Shown here: piece after piece, positions 30,905 to 39,262 of the stretch | Position numbering within the stretch: position 1 is the first letter of the stretch | How the letters are laid out: each line of letters begins with the position of its first letter | Assembly: GCF_002327085.1 (NCBI RefSeq) | Contig: NZ_CP023429.1 | Coordinates: 1,116,001 to 1,180,000 of the forward strand | Length of the DNA: 64,000 bases | Direction of reading: 5' to 3' | DNA from: Neisseria weixii | GTDB taxonomy: Bacteria; Pseudomonadota; Gammaproteobacteria; Burkholderiales; Neisseriaceae | Notes under the pieces: model-generated | Databases searched by the model: none | The model's input: the letters and a program-made list of their open reading frames with translations, nothing else | Told to the model about the DNA's origin: nothing | Program-made: the position numbers and the translations under genes

Positions 30905-31345
30905 TTACATTGGGATGTCGTCATCAGGCTGATCCGGAGAACTTGCATTAGCTGAAACTGGAGCAGGATCGCGGGCAGGGCGCAAAGCAATACCTTCGAT
31001 GCGTTCGTTTGGAACAATAAACAGATTTTTAACGCGCAACGAGCGCGCACGCACCTCAACATTATCGCGATTGGTATAAATCTCAAAGCGTTCTTCGCCT
31101 TCAAGACAGACCGGCATACCTGTCTTCAAAATTTTATGGAGGTGAGAAGCATCACGATTCCAATATTCGCAGTTAATCCATTCAGTAGAAACCACTTCCA
31201 ACTTGCCTTCTGAATTACGTTTGAAGGTTGGCGATGCGACTGAGAAATTAAGAACCATATTAGGTTCGTTATTATTTGGATTAGTGACGGCGCGCAGGTC
31301 GAAATCTTTACCGAGATTGCCGCGCACAGAAAGCTGAACTGTCAT
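30905..31345 (-). CDS. ssb: Single-stranded DNA-binding protein
   Basis: 146 aa; OB fold MTVQLSVRGNLGKDFDLRAV...MVLNFSVASPTFKRN...TEWINCEYWNRDASHLHKILKTGMPVCLEGEERFE; acidic tail ends PDDDIPM, a slightly altered DDDIPF tip that binds partner proteins. It belongs with topB as the island's own ssDNA module. RBS TTAGGAGTGAAAT. Confidence 0.93.
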   Translation of the reverse strand: MTVQLSVRGNLGKDFDLRAVTNPNNNEPNMVLNFSVASPTFKRNSEGKLEVVSTEWINCEYWNRDASHLHKILKTGMPVCLEGEERFEIYTNRDNVEVRARSLRVKNLFIVPNERIEGIALRPARDPAPVSANASSPDQPDDDIPM

Positions 31346-31486
31346 ATTTCACTCCTAAGAAGAGAAGGTAGAGGATAAATATGGCAGAAAGAAAACGGGA
31401 TAAAATACCCATCATGAGATTAAGGATAGATAATTATGATTCTATTTGTTTCTGTTTGTCAATAGGTTTATTCGCCAACGCCAACT
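31346..31486 (-). other. AT-rich spacer upstream of ssb
   Basis: No gene seen. TAAGGATAGATAATTATG-like AT-rich sequence at 31420-31440 may hold a promoter. Confidence 0.3.
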
Positions 31487-31634
31487 TGACAGCGTCGGAG
31501 ACGCGCGGTGTCGCGCAGGCCGTCTGAAAGCGGAACGGCTGCAGATGTTGTCAAGAGTCTTGACAGCGGCCGCACCGGTGGCTGGATTTCCTGTCAAGGG
31601 CCTTGACAGCGTCGGAGACGCGCGGTGTCGCGCC
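31487..31634. repeat. Direct repeats and palindromes, left arm of a 2-kb inverted repeat
   Basis: TTGACAGCGTCGGAGACGCG plus CGGTGTCGCGC occurs at about 31487 and again at 31603. Between them lie TGTCAAGAGTCTTGACA (31549-31565) and TGTCAAGGGCCTTGACA (31592-31608). The block 31548-31625 is repeated in inverted orientation at 33616-33700. Confidence 0.8.
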
Positions 31635-31644
31635 TGTTCTCCAA

Positions 31645-31680
31645 AATAAAAAAGCCGCAACCGCAAGGTTACGACTTTTA
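31645..31680 (-). terminator. Terminator after the 31690 gene
   Basis: GTCGTAACC-TTGC-GGTTGCGGC followed by TTTTTTATTTTGG on the minus strand. Confidence 0.75.
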
Positions 31681-31689
31681 TCAAATCAG

Positions 31690-32271
31690 TTATTTTGCCT
31701 TTTCCAACATGAAAGCAGGTAAATCCTTTCTACCCATTTTTTCGTATTCGATCATCTGTTCAAAGTGATTTTTTGAGTGGTACAGACAGCTTAGCTCTTG
31801 AGCAATTCCTCGACTTCTCGAATAGAAGTCTTTAAAAGCATGGTAAACACGCATATGGATTAGCCTCTCATCTAAAGAAGCATTTGCTTCATCCAACGCC
31901 TTACTGACAGCTTCCCATGCAAATACCACCTGTTTTTTACGTTTTTTCCCTGTGGTCATAGAAGCATTGTCGTAATAGATTTCAATAAAATTCATGATCG
32001 GGATATGCAAAGTCTCCGTATTAAGCTTTATCCTGCCTTTATACACGATAGGTGACTGTTGATACATAATCCTCATCACAAACCGGTATTTCATACATTT
32101 ACCGTAAAAATCCCTAGCCTCTGTCACAAGCTGTGACAACGCCCTTTTTTTCTCCTCTATCTCTGCCTCCAACTCCTTAATCCCCCTTACCCTTAAAAGG
32201 CTTTTGTGGTAACTGAATTTGAGTTGAACTTTATTGCGGGTGTTTTCAGTAATCTGTTTTCCAACGGTCAT
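31690..32271 (-). CDS. Hypothetical ICE protein, 193 aa
   Basis: MTVGKQITENTRNKVQLKFSYHKSLLRVRGIKELEAEIEEKKRAL...; coiled-coil stretch at 25-60, then a basic domain (TTGKKRKKQVVFAWEAVSKALDEANASL). Lies between repeats and is flanked by palindromes (one inside at 32122-32138, one upstream at 32298-32314). Possibly DNA-binding; no family recognised. Confidence 0.65.
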   Translation of the reverse strand: MTVGKQITENTRNKVQLKFSYHKSLLRVRGIKELEAEIEEKKRALSQLVTEARDFYGKCMKYRFVMRIMYQQSPIVYKGRIKLNTETLHIPIMNFIEIYYDNASMTTGKKRKKQVVFAWEAVSKALDEANASLDERLIHMRVYHAFKDFYSRSRGIAQELSCLYHSKNHFEQMIEYEKMGRKDLPAFMLEKAK

Positions 32272-32297
32272 CGTATTTCATCCCATCTTAATCTTAT

Positions 32298-32314
32298 TGT
32301 CACAGGGTGTGACA
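32298..32314. promoter_or_regulatory. TGTCA-N7-TGACA palindrome upstream of the 31690 gene
   Basis: TGTCACAGGGTGTGACA, 27 bp before the start codon. One of nine such sites; others at 31549, 31592, 32122, 33480, 33640, 33683, 34839 and (one mismatch) 35947. Confidence 0.7.
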
Positions 32315-32349
32315 GAAAATCCCTGTGGCGGCTATCTCTCAATTTACAG

Positions 32350-32387
32350 AAAAGTGGCTGCACCTGACTAGGTTGCAGCCACTTTTA
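32350..32387. terminator. Terminator after the 32390 gene
   Basis: AAAAGTGGCTGCA-N11-TGCAGCCACTTTT: a 13-bp stem with T-tracts on both strands. Confidence 0.85.
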
Positions 32388-32389
32388 TT

Positions 32390-33436
32390 TCATTCGGTAA
32401 AACCCTCTTGAACAAGAATTGCCGCTAGTTGCTGCAATTCTTCCTGCTTCATTTTCTTCTGAACATAAACCAAGGCGGGTTGCTTGTTATACATCCATAC
32501 ATCCATTGGGATGCGCGGTAAAACTTCCTGTTGGGTGGCCTCCAGCAATTTCGCACGGGTTACCTCATCAAACAAGCTTTCTCGCCGGATATGACGGATG
32601 GTACGTAACTCCATCACCACCACATACAGGTCGTTCAAAATCCGACGCACCAGACGGCCACCGTTATAGAGAATATCATTACCTTGTTTGTTCGACATCA
32701 TCCCTTTCGTGGTCATGGTTTTTACGGCGCATACAAACTGATCGTAATCCATCAACATCTTTACCAACTTGAAACCGTAACCTCGTGCATTAATCAGGTT
32801 GACTTTGATTGGATCATCATTCCGGATAATCGAAATACTCAACCCCGCAGATGCCAATTCTTCAATCTGACATTCGATTTTTTTCTGCTCCGTGCTCAAG
32901 TACTCATTGATTTCGTCAAACTGCTTTTCCAGCTCAATCAAATGATATTGCGCATACGGATGGTCTGCCATTGCCAAACCGAGTAGTTCATTGCTGAGAC
33001 TGAGGCCGTATTTCACACCCGGCCAACGAGCCCCGTTACGGCGGTTGTTATTGCCTTCCCACATACGCACGCCTTGCTTGGTATGCAGCAAAAATTTGTC
33101 ATTTTCCGAAGAAGTCAGATTGCCCATTTTACGGAAACGGTCGTTTTCAGTCGGGAGAATTTCATATTCACCCCAAACCAAATCTCCTCTGCGTTTATTA
33201 TTTTTATGCAGATAATGCTTAAGGAGCAGCTCGTGTGCTTTGAATGTTTCCCACTCTGCAAATTGGGGATCATCTTCTGTCAAAACCATGGACACTTTTT
33301 CGCCCAGTTTTTCGGCTGCACGGGGCATATCGTAACCGTTGCTGAACGGGGAGTTCTTGTTGCCGACCTTCAGGGCAAATTCTTGTGCAACATGTACTGC
33401 CCCGGGTTTTACAACGTAGCGCTGTTTCAATTCCAT
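32390..33436 (-). CDS. TIGR03761/PFL_4669-like integrating conjugative element protein
   Basis: 348 aa from ATG 33436 (GGAAGAAAAT upstream). LLHTKQGVRMWEG, LSLSNELLGLAMADHPYAQYHLIELEKQFDEI and NARGYGFKLVKMLMDYDQFV with GGRLVRRIL follow the order seen in ICE proteins of the TIGR03761 family (LHTxxxxRLxxG, DDPYAxxxL, GYxxAxLLxDYDxxV, GGRxVRR). Function unknown; conserved next to ssb/topB in ICE replication-transfer modules. Longer than usual at the N-terminus. A palindrome (33480-33496) lies upstream. Confidence 0.75.
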   Translation of the reverse strand: MELKQRYVVKPGAVHVAQEFALKVGNKNSPFSNGYDMPRAAEKLGEKVSMVLTEDDPQFAEWETFKAHELLLKHYLHKNNKRRGDLVWGEYEILPTENDRFRKMGNLTSSENDKFLLHTKQGVRMWEGNNNRRNGARWPGVKYGLSLSNELLGLAMADHPYAQYHLIELEKQFDEINEYLSTEQKKIECQIEELASAGLSISIIRNDDPIKVNLINARGYGFKLVKMLMDYDQFVCAVKTMTTKGMMSNKQGNDILYNGGRLVRRILNDLYVVVMELRTIRHIRRESLFDEVTRAKLLEATQQEVLPRIPMDVWMYNKQPALVYVQKKMKQEELQQLAAILVQEGFTE

Positions 33437-33479
33437 ATTTTCTTCCAATCCGTTTTAATGTTTTTTTAAATGGGCAGCT

Positions 33480-33496
33480 TGTCACATTCTTTGACA
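33480..33496. promoter_or_regulatory. TGTCA-N7-TGACA palindrome upstream of the TIGR03761-like gene
   Basis: TGTCACATTCTTTGACA within a longer AGCTTGTCA...TGACAAGCT palindrome, 43 bp before the start. Confidence 0.7.
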
Positions 33497-33514
33497 AGCT
33501 GCTGTCATCGAAAC

Positions 33515-33615
33515 CGGTCTTTTCCGGCAGTCATCGGCTTTAATGCTGCCGAAAGCTCCCTTGGTATGGTTATGATATCTACACCTACCTGCAACCGACC
33601 ACGAAAAACGGATGC
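33515..33615 (+). promoter_or_regulatory. Second copy of the plus-strand promoter-like element
   Basis: CCGGCAGTCATCGGCTTTAA then GGTATGGTTATGAT resembles 27275-27325. Unlike there, no plausible plus-strand gene follows. Confidence 0.4.
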
Positions 33616-33700
33616 AGGCGGCCTGCGCACCTCCGGCGCTGTCAAGGCCCTTGACAGGAAATCCAGCCAACGATGCGGCCGCTGTCAAGACTCTTGACAG
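33616..33700. repeat. Right arm of the 2-kb inverted repeat
   Basis: Holds TGTCAAGGCCCTTGACA (33640-33656) and TGTCAAGACTCTTGACA (33683-33699), 43 bp apart as in the left arm. The sequence between (GGAAATCCAGCC...GCGGCCGC) is the reverse complement of the left arm apart from a few bases. Confidence 0.8.
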
Positions 33701-33710
33701 CAAATTCGGT

Positions 33711-35255
33711 TTATCGGCATTGCCCGTTTATTTTGGCTTTGTTCACTACATTTCTGGTCATTTCACGCAACTCTTCAACCGAGAGACCTGCATAGGGAGA
33801 ATCCGGTTTTTCAGACTGGAGCTGTGACATTTCCTCTTGGCGTTTCCGATTCAATGCCTGCGTTTTACGGGTCTCACTGACCTTGTGTGCAACCATGGCG
33901 GTAAACTGATTCTGTCCTGCCAGTTTACAGAACGTCATCAGCAAACCCAAAGGGCTATTTACCGGTTTCAGTTGCCCCGAAATTTCGTCCAGAATTTCCT
34001 GTTTTTGTTTCAGGTTGGCATTCGGACAGTAACGACCAAAGATGGTTTGAGCCTGCTCCTGCATGGTCTTGTTGAATGTTTTCGGGTAAATCAACTCCTC
34101 ATCAACTACCACAACATTTCCTTGAACTGCCTGTTTTTTGTTCGGCAACACGGTTTTGTAGTTGTAGTTAAAAACACCTTTGTAATTTAAATATATAACA
34201 ATCTGCTCATTTGTCGGTTCTGAAGCCGACCATTTGTCGGAAATGGATTTCCTGTTTTGTGGTTTCTGAATTTCCTCATTTGTCGATTCCGAATCCTCCC
34301 TTTTGTCGATTCCGAATGTCATATTTTTAGAAGAGGGTAAATCTGCCGAAAAACCGCCCTGAAAACCTTGCTCCTCCATATTTGGCCCTTTCCGCCAATC
34401 TTTTTTGGCCCTTTCCGCCAATCTGAGAAATTCGGTTTTTTTGGCATTGGTTGCACTGTAGTTTTCAGACGGCTTTTTCGAGGTCATTAACTTGCGGATG
34501 ACTTCCAAAATAGCGCGGCCGTTGACTAAGGTAAAAATGCGGCGGCTGGCAATAAAATGCTTCTCAAAAATGAATTTCAGATTTTTGAGACGGTTACGCG
34601 CAGTACGCTGCGATTTATCCGACAAGGCAATAGGCTCCTGCCATTCCGACGCTGTCAAGCTCGAAAAGGCATGATGCTTATGGGTGTTAATCTGATTGAC
34701 AGCATCTTGCAGTGCACTGGTCAGCATTACCGCCGAATGGATACAGCCGGTCAGTGTGACCAAATCGCGGTGATAGGCCACACGGTTGCTGAAGTAACGG
34801 CGGAAAAACAGGGAACTGCGGCTTTGCAGCTTGGGCAATGTCAAGGGGTGTGACAAATCTCCTTCATGCCCACTATGACGGCAGACGGCCTCCGACAATT
34901 CATCCAAATTCACTTTCAACGCAAGAGGTGCACCCACCCCTTTCCGGCTGGTCTGAATCAGGTTCAGTTTTTTCAGACGGCCTTTGCAGGTATCCTGTTC
35001 GCGCGGTGTCAAACCGGTTTCCTCCTGCATTTGCCCGACCGACTTGTATATCCAGCCGTCACGCGCGGCAACTTCTTTGCTGACACGCGACCAATACAGT
35101 AATTGCGACAACATTGCCGCTGATTTCAGTGAGCCTGTAATGTCAATCAGACAACGGTAAACCGCAATCGTCCGGCCACCCTGCAGAGCCTCCCAACATC
35201 GGGAAAGCTCCGCATTGAACACGGACGGCGGCAGCAAATCGATAGTAGCAGCCAT
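33711..35255 (-). CDS. STY4528-like island replication protein
   Basis: 514 aa. Two repeated replication-initiator-like winged-helix segments: residues 10-130 (GRTIAVYRCLIDITGSLKSAAMLSQLLYWSRV...GWIYKSVGQMQEETGLTPREQDTCKGRL) and 165-260 (VTLTGCIHSAVMLTSALQDAVN...SEWQEPIALSDKSQRTARNRLKNL). A low-complexity linker follows, and a C-terminal helical part (KQKQEILDEISGQL). The arrangement fits the STY4528 family of pathogenicity-island replication proteins. A TGTCA-N7-TGACA site lies inside (34839-34855), as iterons often do. ATG 35255 after CAGGACTTAATC. Confidence 0.75.
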   Translation of the reverse strand: MAATIDLLPPSVFNAELSRCWEALQGGRTIAVYRCLIDITGSLKSAAMLSQLLYWSRVSKEVAARDGWIYKSVGQMQEETGLTPREQDTCKGRLKKLNLIQTSRKGVGAPLALKVNLDELSEAVCRHSGHEGDLSHPLTLPKLQSRSSLFFRRYFSNRVAYHRDLVTLTGCIHSAVMLTSALQDAVNQINTHKHHAFSSLTASEWQEPIALSDKSQRTARNRLKNLKFIFEKHFIASRRIFTLVNGRAILEVIRKLMTSKKPSENYSATNAKKTEFLRLAERAKKDWRKGPNMEEQGFQGGFSADLPSSKNMTFGIDKREDSESTNEEIQKPQNRKSISDKWSASEPTNEQIVIYLNYKGVFNYNYKTVLPNKKQAVQGNVVVVDEELIYPKTFNKTMQEQAQTIFGRYCPNANLKQKQEILDEISGQLKPVNSPLGLLMTFCKLAGQNQFTAMVAHKVSETRKTQALNRKRQEEMSQLQSEKPDSPYAGLSVEELREMTRNVVNKAKINGQCR

Positions 35256-35257
35256 GA

Positions 35258-36000
35258 TTAAGTCCTGTTCATAAATTGGGCGGTTAAGTTACCGAGTGCT
35301 TTAAGACTGTAGCGGCCGCTACGGGTGGCCGGCATCCCTTCAAGCTTGATTTCGACCAAACCGAATTTCGATAATTCGGCAATCGCAGTCTCCTGTTCGC
35401 GGCGTGACAACAGGGTCATTTCGGTAACATGTCCTTCGGACATATAAGTCCATGGAGACCACTCTCCGCGCTTATCGAATGCCACATACTCGGTCTCGTT
35501 CTGCATCAAGGACAAATACAGTATCGATTTAAACGACAAACCCAAAGCGGATAAGGTTTTAAGATGCAACTTGTTGATGGATACCGGCGGGCAAGTCATT
35601 GCAGCAATATCACGGGTGCTGTGTTCGTGTATCATCCGCTCCAACAACAAGTCGTCCAAAGTAAACAAAGAGTCCGTCGGGAATACGGTACGCTTGTTCA
35701 GCAGTAAGCCTTTGCCCATCAACTGTTCGCGAATATTCCGCCACTGTTTGGCTGTCAAACCGGCTTCGTTGAATACAATGTCGTTATTCAACGAAACCCA
35801 TTCGCCGGGCATGCATTTTTCGGTGAAATAACTCAGAAAATAGCCTTGGGTAACCGACTGCATGGCTTCGGCAAACTGCTTGACATAGGTTGCCGGCTCT
35901 TCCCATAAGGCGGCCAAACCTTTCAAAGCAGCATAATTAGGCTCATTGTAACCGGGTGTGACAGAAAAACCAGGCACAAATAAGAAGCTTTGATGTCCAT
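35258..36000 (-). CDS. Winged-helix-type ICE protein, about 246 aa, frameshifted near its start
   Basis: ATG 36000 lies behind GGAGAATAAAC and reads MDIKASYL before going astray; the long frame begins VPGFSVTPGYNEPNYAALKGLAALW. One more T in TTATTTGTG gives MDIKASYFVPGFSV. Contains FNEAGLTAKQWRNIREQLMGKGLL and LSRREQETAIAELSKFGLVEIKLEG, both helix-turn-helix-with-wing patterns, as in replication initiators. It sits between DUF2857 and the STY4528-like gene. A near-match palindrome (35947-35963) is at its start. Confidence 0.65.
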
Positions 36001-36002
36001 GT

Positions 36003-36596
36003 TTATTCTCCGAAATATTTGGTATCGGTAATCACGGTATACAGCTGCCCCAGATTGAGGTCAGGGTATTCGTCTGCCAACAGCTGATAGCGCAGGTACA
36101 GGTTCTTTTCCGGTTCCGTTGTCTGCCAGCTTTTCAGAATCCGAAGGCGCATGGCAATAGGGGGCATTCTCAGACGGCCTTTCAGAACGGGCACGCCCAG
36201 CTCGAAACGGATTTTTCTGATTTCTTCCGACGTAACCAACGGACACAGATCCACTACCATCTGATTGCTGGCTTTGCGGGCAATCAGCCAACGGACCCGC
36301 TGCAATTCTTCCGAGCGTTGCCGCACGTTTTTTTCCAATGTGTGCAATTGGCGTTTCAAGGCATCAAGATCGATTAAATAAGTCACGACCCCGGGAGTTT
36401 GCTTGGCCAGTTTTTCAAGTTGCTCGGCATCCATTTGTCGCAGTTTGTCCAGAGTTTGCTTATATTCACGCAATGCAATCGCATTGTAGGCTGCCTCACT
36501 TTTAGAATACGGCGCTGAAGCCAGTTTGCTTAAAGCCAGATGGGTATGGACGTTGTCTACATCCAAGATACGATAGACAAGTTTTTGCTTATTCAT
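36003..36596 (-). CDS. DUF2857 family ICE protein
   Basis: 197 aa: MNKQKLVYRILDVDNVHTHLALSKLA..., central ELQRVRWLIARKASNQMVVDLCPLVTSEEIRKIRFELGVP matches the DUF2857 core (RWLxARGAS...REYxxLRRxLG), and RMPPIAMRLRILKSWQ follows. Start overlaps the end of parB by 8 nt with GGGGAAGG as RBS. The family is encoded next to parB in many ICEs; function unknown, probably regulatory or partition-related. Confidence 0.8.
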   Translation of the reverse strand: MNKQKLVYRILDVDNVHTHLALSKLASAPYSKSEAAYNAIALREYKQTLDKLRQMDAEQLEKLAKQTPGVVTYLIDLDALKRQLHTLEKNVRQRSEELQRVRWLIARKASNQMVVDLCPLVTSEEIRKIRFELGVPVLKGRLRMPPIAMRLRILKSWQTTEPEKNLYLRYQLLADEYPDLNLGQLYTVITDTKYFGE

Positions 36597-38178
36597 GATC
36601 CTTCCCCTTGTTGTTTGTTCCACGCACGCACAAGCAGATGGATTTCTTCCAAAATCGGGCAAAACGGGTGTGTACCGTGTGTTTGCCATTGCAGTACGTG
36701 ATTGATGAGGGCAGGGCGTTCCCGATACCGTAATTCAAATATTCGTCATATTTATCCGGATCGCGGTAGGCAATGCTTACTTTGGAATCTTCCGGCAATG
36801 ACAGTACCGGATTGTTGTTGTCATCGATATTGTTCATCAGCTCATCCAGCCCGCAGAGTTTCCACAGGTATGAGAAGACGTAACCGGCATCGGGATGCAG
36901 GTTGTCGACGATAAACGGTGCCAGCACATCGGGATTGTGGGCAATAGATGAAAAGTCGGGATACTCGATGTAGAAACCCAACGGAAAGCGCGGATGGGCT
37001 TTGAAACAATTGCTTAAATTGACTTTTGCCAGCCATTTTTTGATGGCGGTATGCAGATTTTTCAGTACCTGTTCAGGCGAACTTACAGTTTGCGGATGTT
37101 CCGCCTCGGACGGAGGATTGACCTCCGCCCGAGGCGAGCCTGCCGGCAGCAAGGCCGCTAGCACAGATGTTTTGGCCATAGGTGTGCCGCCGGTGGCGGC
37201 AGGTGCAGTTTGAAACTGCACCGCATCGGTTTCTTTTGCATTAAATTTTGCAGAAGATGGATCATTTTCTAAGGAGTTTGATTCAGATTCTGAATATTCG
37301 ATATCGTTTGAGCCAGTTTTATCCTCATCATTAAAGGCGGCTGTGCCATACACTTCTTGAAAGCGGCCACTGATGAAATCGAGCAGGGCGGCAACATCTA
37401 AAGTTTCCTCCGCGTATTGCTCGTGCCACTGTTCCAGAATATCCGACCATACTGCCAGAAAGCCGTCGGCTTCTCCGGCTTTCTTGGCAGCTTCAGCCAT
37501 AGATGTATGCATCTTTTTGATTTCCGCCACCTTGGCATTCGACAGTTCGTAAGCGTAACGTCCCAGTTCCTGCAAAGAGTCTGAGGCAAAGAAGAACAGA
37601 TTCAAAGCCTGATAGGAAATGACCAGGCCTGCTGTACCGAACATCACTTCCAATTCGCGCAGGGACAGTTTTTTGTCACTGTCATCCTGAAAAATATCGC
37701 GCACCTCCGCATAGGCGCAGGCCTTATCCCAAAAACACATTTCTGCACGCTGTTCGTTCTCGATCAGATGAGCAATCTGCAATTCGGTTTCGCCGGGGTA
37801 GGCGATGTAGAAGCAGGGAATGGTACGGTAACGGTCTTCGCCGGTTTCCTGATACAGCTCACGCATGATTTGCAGACGCGTATTACCACCCTGAGCCAGG
37901 ACATAATGGCCTTCATCCGGACGCTGGGTCACATGAACAGGCTGTTGGATACCTGTCGCACGGATAGACTCCTTGATAGCCGCATAAGCGGCGGCATCAT
38001 GGCGGCGGCGCGGGTTCTTGTCGAAAAGCTCGATTTCCTCAACCGGCAGATTCATAAACATACCGCTGCCCATGTGGGGCTTATCAGTCAGATTCATGGC
38101 GGTTTGTGCAGGCGTGCCCACGTGCAGACTCAAGCCTGCCAAACCCTGCGTGAGTTTGTTTCTGTTTTCCAAACTCAT
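36589..38178 (-). CDS. parB: ICE-type ParB partition protein
   Basis: 529 aa. ParB/Srx domain at 40-180: MNLPVEEIELFDKNPRRRHDAAAYAAIKESIRATGIQQPVHV, GHYVLAQGGNTRLQIMREL, ENEQRAEMCFWDKACAYAEV. HTH region SLRELEVMFGTAGLVISYQALNLFFFASDSL. The long acidic, Ser-rich middle and a C-terminal domain are typical of the PFGI-1/GGI type rather than chromosomal ParB. Binds parS-like sites and works with ParA in island maintenance. Start overlaps the tiny upstream gene (ATGA). Confidence 0.92.
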   Translation of the reverse strand: MSLENRNKLTQGLAGLSLHVGTPAQTAMNLTDKPHMGSGMFMNLPVEEIELFDKNPRRRHDAAAYAAIKESIRATGIQQPVHVTQRPDEGHYVLAQGGNTRLQIMRELYQETGEDRYRTIPCFYIAYPGETELQIAHLIENEQRAEMCFWDKACAYAEVRDIFQDDSDKKLSLRELEVMFGTAGLVISYQALNLFFFASDSLQELGRYAYELSNAKVAEIKKMHTSMAEAAKKAGEADGFLAVWSDILEQWHEQYAEETLDVAALLDFISGRFQEVYGTAAFNDEDKTGSNDIEYSESESNSLENDPSSAKFNAKETDAVQFQTAPAATGGTPMAKTSVLAALLPAGSPRAEVNPPSEAEHPQTVSSPEQVLKNLHTAIKKWLAKVNLSNCFKAHPRFPLGFYIEYPDFSSIAHNPDVLAPFIVDNLHPDAGYVFSYLWKLCGLDELMNNIDDNNNPVLSLPEDSKVSIAYRDPDKYDEYLNYGIGNALPSSITYCNGKHTVHTRFARFWKKSICLCVRGTNNKGKDHE

Positions 38179-38315
38179 GATTGCACCTCCGCTGCACGGT
38201 TTTCTTCAGGAAGGAGGGTACTCATGTCATTAAAGCAGCTGCCGCGCAGTTCACGTTCTTTGATTCCGGGAAAAATCTCATAAACGATGTTGTGTATTAC
38301 TTCGTAGGCGGGCAT
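38175..38315 (-). CDS. Tiny gene between parA and parB, 46 aa
   Basis: MPAYEVIHNIVYEIFPGIKERELRGSCFNDMSTLLPEENRAAEVQS. Its ATG overlaps the parA stop (TGATG) and its TGA overlaps the parB start (ATGA), so all three are likely translationally coupled. Unrecognised; the double overlap is the main evidence that it is real. Confidence 0.65.
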   Translation of the reverse strand: MPAYEVIHNIVYEIFPGIKERELRGSCFNDMSTLLPEENRAAEVQS

Positions 38316-39076
38316 CAGCTTACCGGGTGTGTTTGCTCGTGGCAATGCACCGGTACGCGCAGAGTCGCCGCCTCTTTGTAGGATTTGGCTTCCGGCACAT
38401 GGGTTTGGAGCAGTTTTTTACGGTCATCGAGTGATGCGCTGAAAAATTCACGGATTTCCTGTGCAATCAGCTTGGCATCTTTGCTGCGGTCTTGGGCATA
38501 GATGACGGCGCGAAGCTGGGGCATAGCCAACCCCATGACTTCGCCTTGAGCAAGGCGTGCCAAGGCTTCCTGAGTGCCCGTGACAAACTCACGGGCACTC
38601 AGGATTTCGGGCATGATGGGGGTAATCAGACAGCCTGAAGCGAATGCGGCTGCATCCTGCAAAGGACCGACGGCACCTTGGGTATCAATCAGAATCACGT
38701 CGTAGTTATTTTGGAAAAAAGGATTTTGCAGTTTCGCTTTCAACAAAAAGGCACGGTCGGCGCGGTTGGCGATTTTGGTTTGGATGTCGGCCGAAATATT
38801 ATTGGAAACGATGATGTCCAGATTCGGAAAGACGGTATGGGACACGGTCGAACGCACATTGGCATCGGAATTGTCGCCCAAAAGCAGCTCGACAATCCCG
38901 TGCGGCGCACGGTAGCTGAGCGGATAATATTTGGAGAGTGACGGCTGGACATCGGCATCAACCATCAGGACACGGAGGCCGATATCGGCAAGTACGGCTG
39001 AGATGTTGGCCAGCAAAGTGGTTTTACCGACCCCGCCTTTGGTTGAGGTGGCGGCTAAAATTACGGGTGCAGACAT
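38315..39076 (-). CDS. parA: ParA-type partition ATPase
   Basis: 253 aa; deviant Walker A TSTKGGVGKTTLLANISAVLA, switch I MVDADVQPSLSKYY, Walker B YDVILIDTQGAVG. No N-terminal HTH, so it is a small (Soj-type) ParA. As in the gonococcal genetic island, parA is the outermost gene, next to the dif site. Start 39076; TTGCAGAGATATTTATTC lies upstream. Confidence 0.95.
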   Translation of the reverse strand: MSAPVILAATSTKGGVGKTTLLANISAVLADIGLRVLMVDADVQPSLSKYYPLSYRAPHGIVELLLGDNSDANVRSTVSHTVFPNLDIIVSNNISADIQTKIANRADRAFLLKAKLQNPFFQNNYDVILIDTQGAVGPLQDAAAFASGCLITPIMPEILSAREFVTGTQEALARLAQGEVMGLAMPQLRAVIYAQDRSKDAKLIAQEIREFFSASLDDRKKLLQTHVPEAKSYKEAATLRVPVHCHEQTHPVS

Positions 39077-39193
39077 AATTTAAACTTTCTAAAACAGTTG
39101 GTTAGGTAAGAATAAATATCTCTGCAATAATATTCGGGAGTGGGAGGTTCCGATGTCGCATTTCACAGCCGTGTCATTTCAGGCAGTCATAAA

Positions 39194-39221
39194 ATTTAAC
39201 ATAATATAAATTATGCGAATT
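39194..39221. other. dif-like XerCD recombination site (island boundary)
   Basis: ATTTAACATAATATAAATTATGCGAATT. Compared from memory with the reverse complement of the published neisserial dif, it differs at two positions (one central, one near the end). It lies 117 bp outside parA, where the gonococcal genetic island also ends. The partner site would be left of the window. Confidence 0.75.
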
Positions 39222-39249
39222 TAAATAATCATCTCGAAGCATACACTTA

Positions 39250-39262
39250 TGCTGTATAATCC
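39250..39262 (+). promoter_or_regulatory. Candidate -10 for the 39293 gene
   Basis: TATAAT at 39255-39260, 33 bp before ATG 39293. The -35 region is not clear. Confidence 0.45.

Noticed and set aside
33470-33697. 75-codon plus-strand frame over the palindromes
   Set aside because: It has no ribosome binding site and its sequence is made of the palindromic repeats.
31487-33700. CRISPR array, because of the repeated TTGACAGCGTCGG and TGTCA palindromes
   Set aside because: Copies are too few and irregularly spaced, some are inverted or inside genes, and there are no cas genes.
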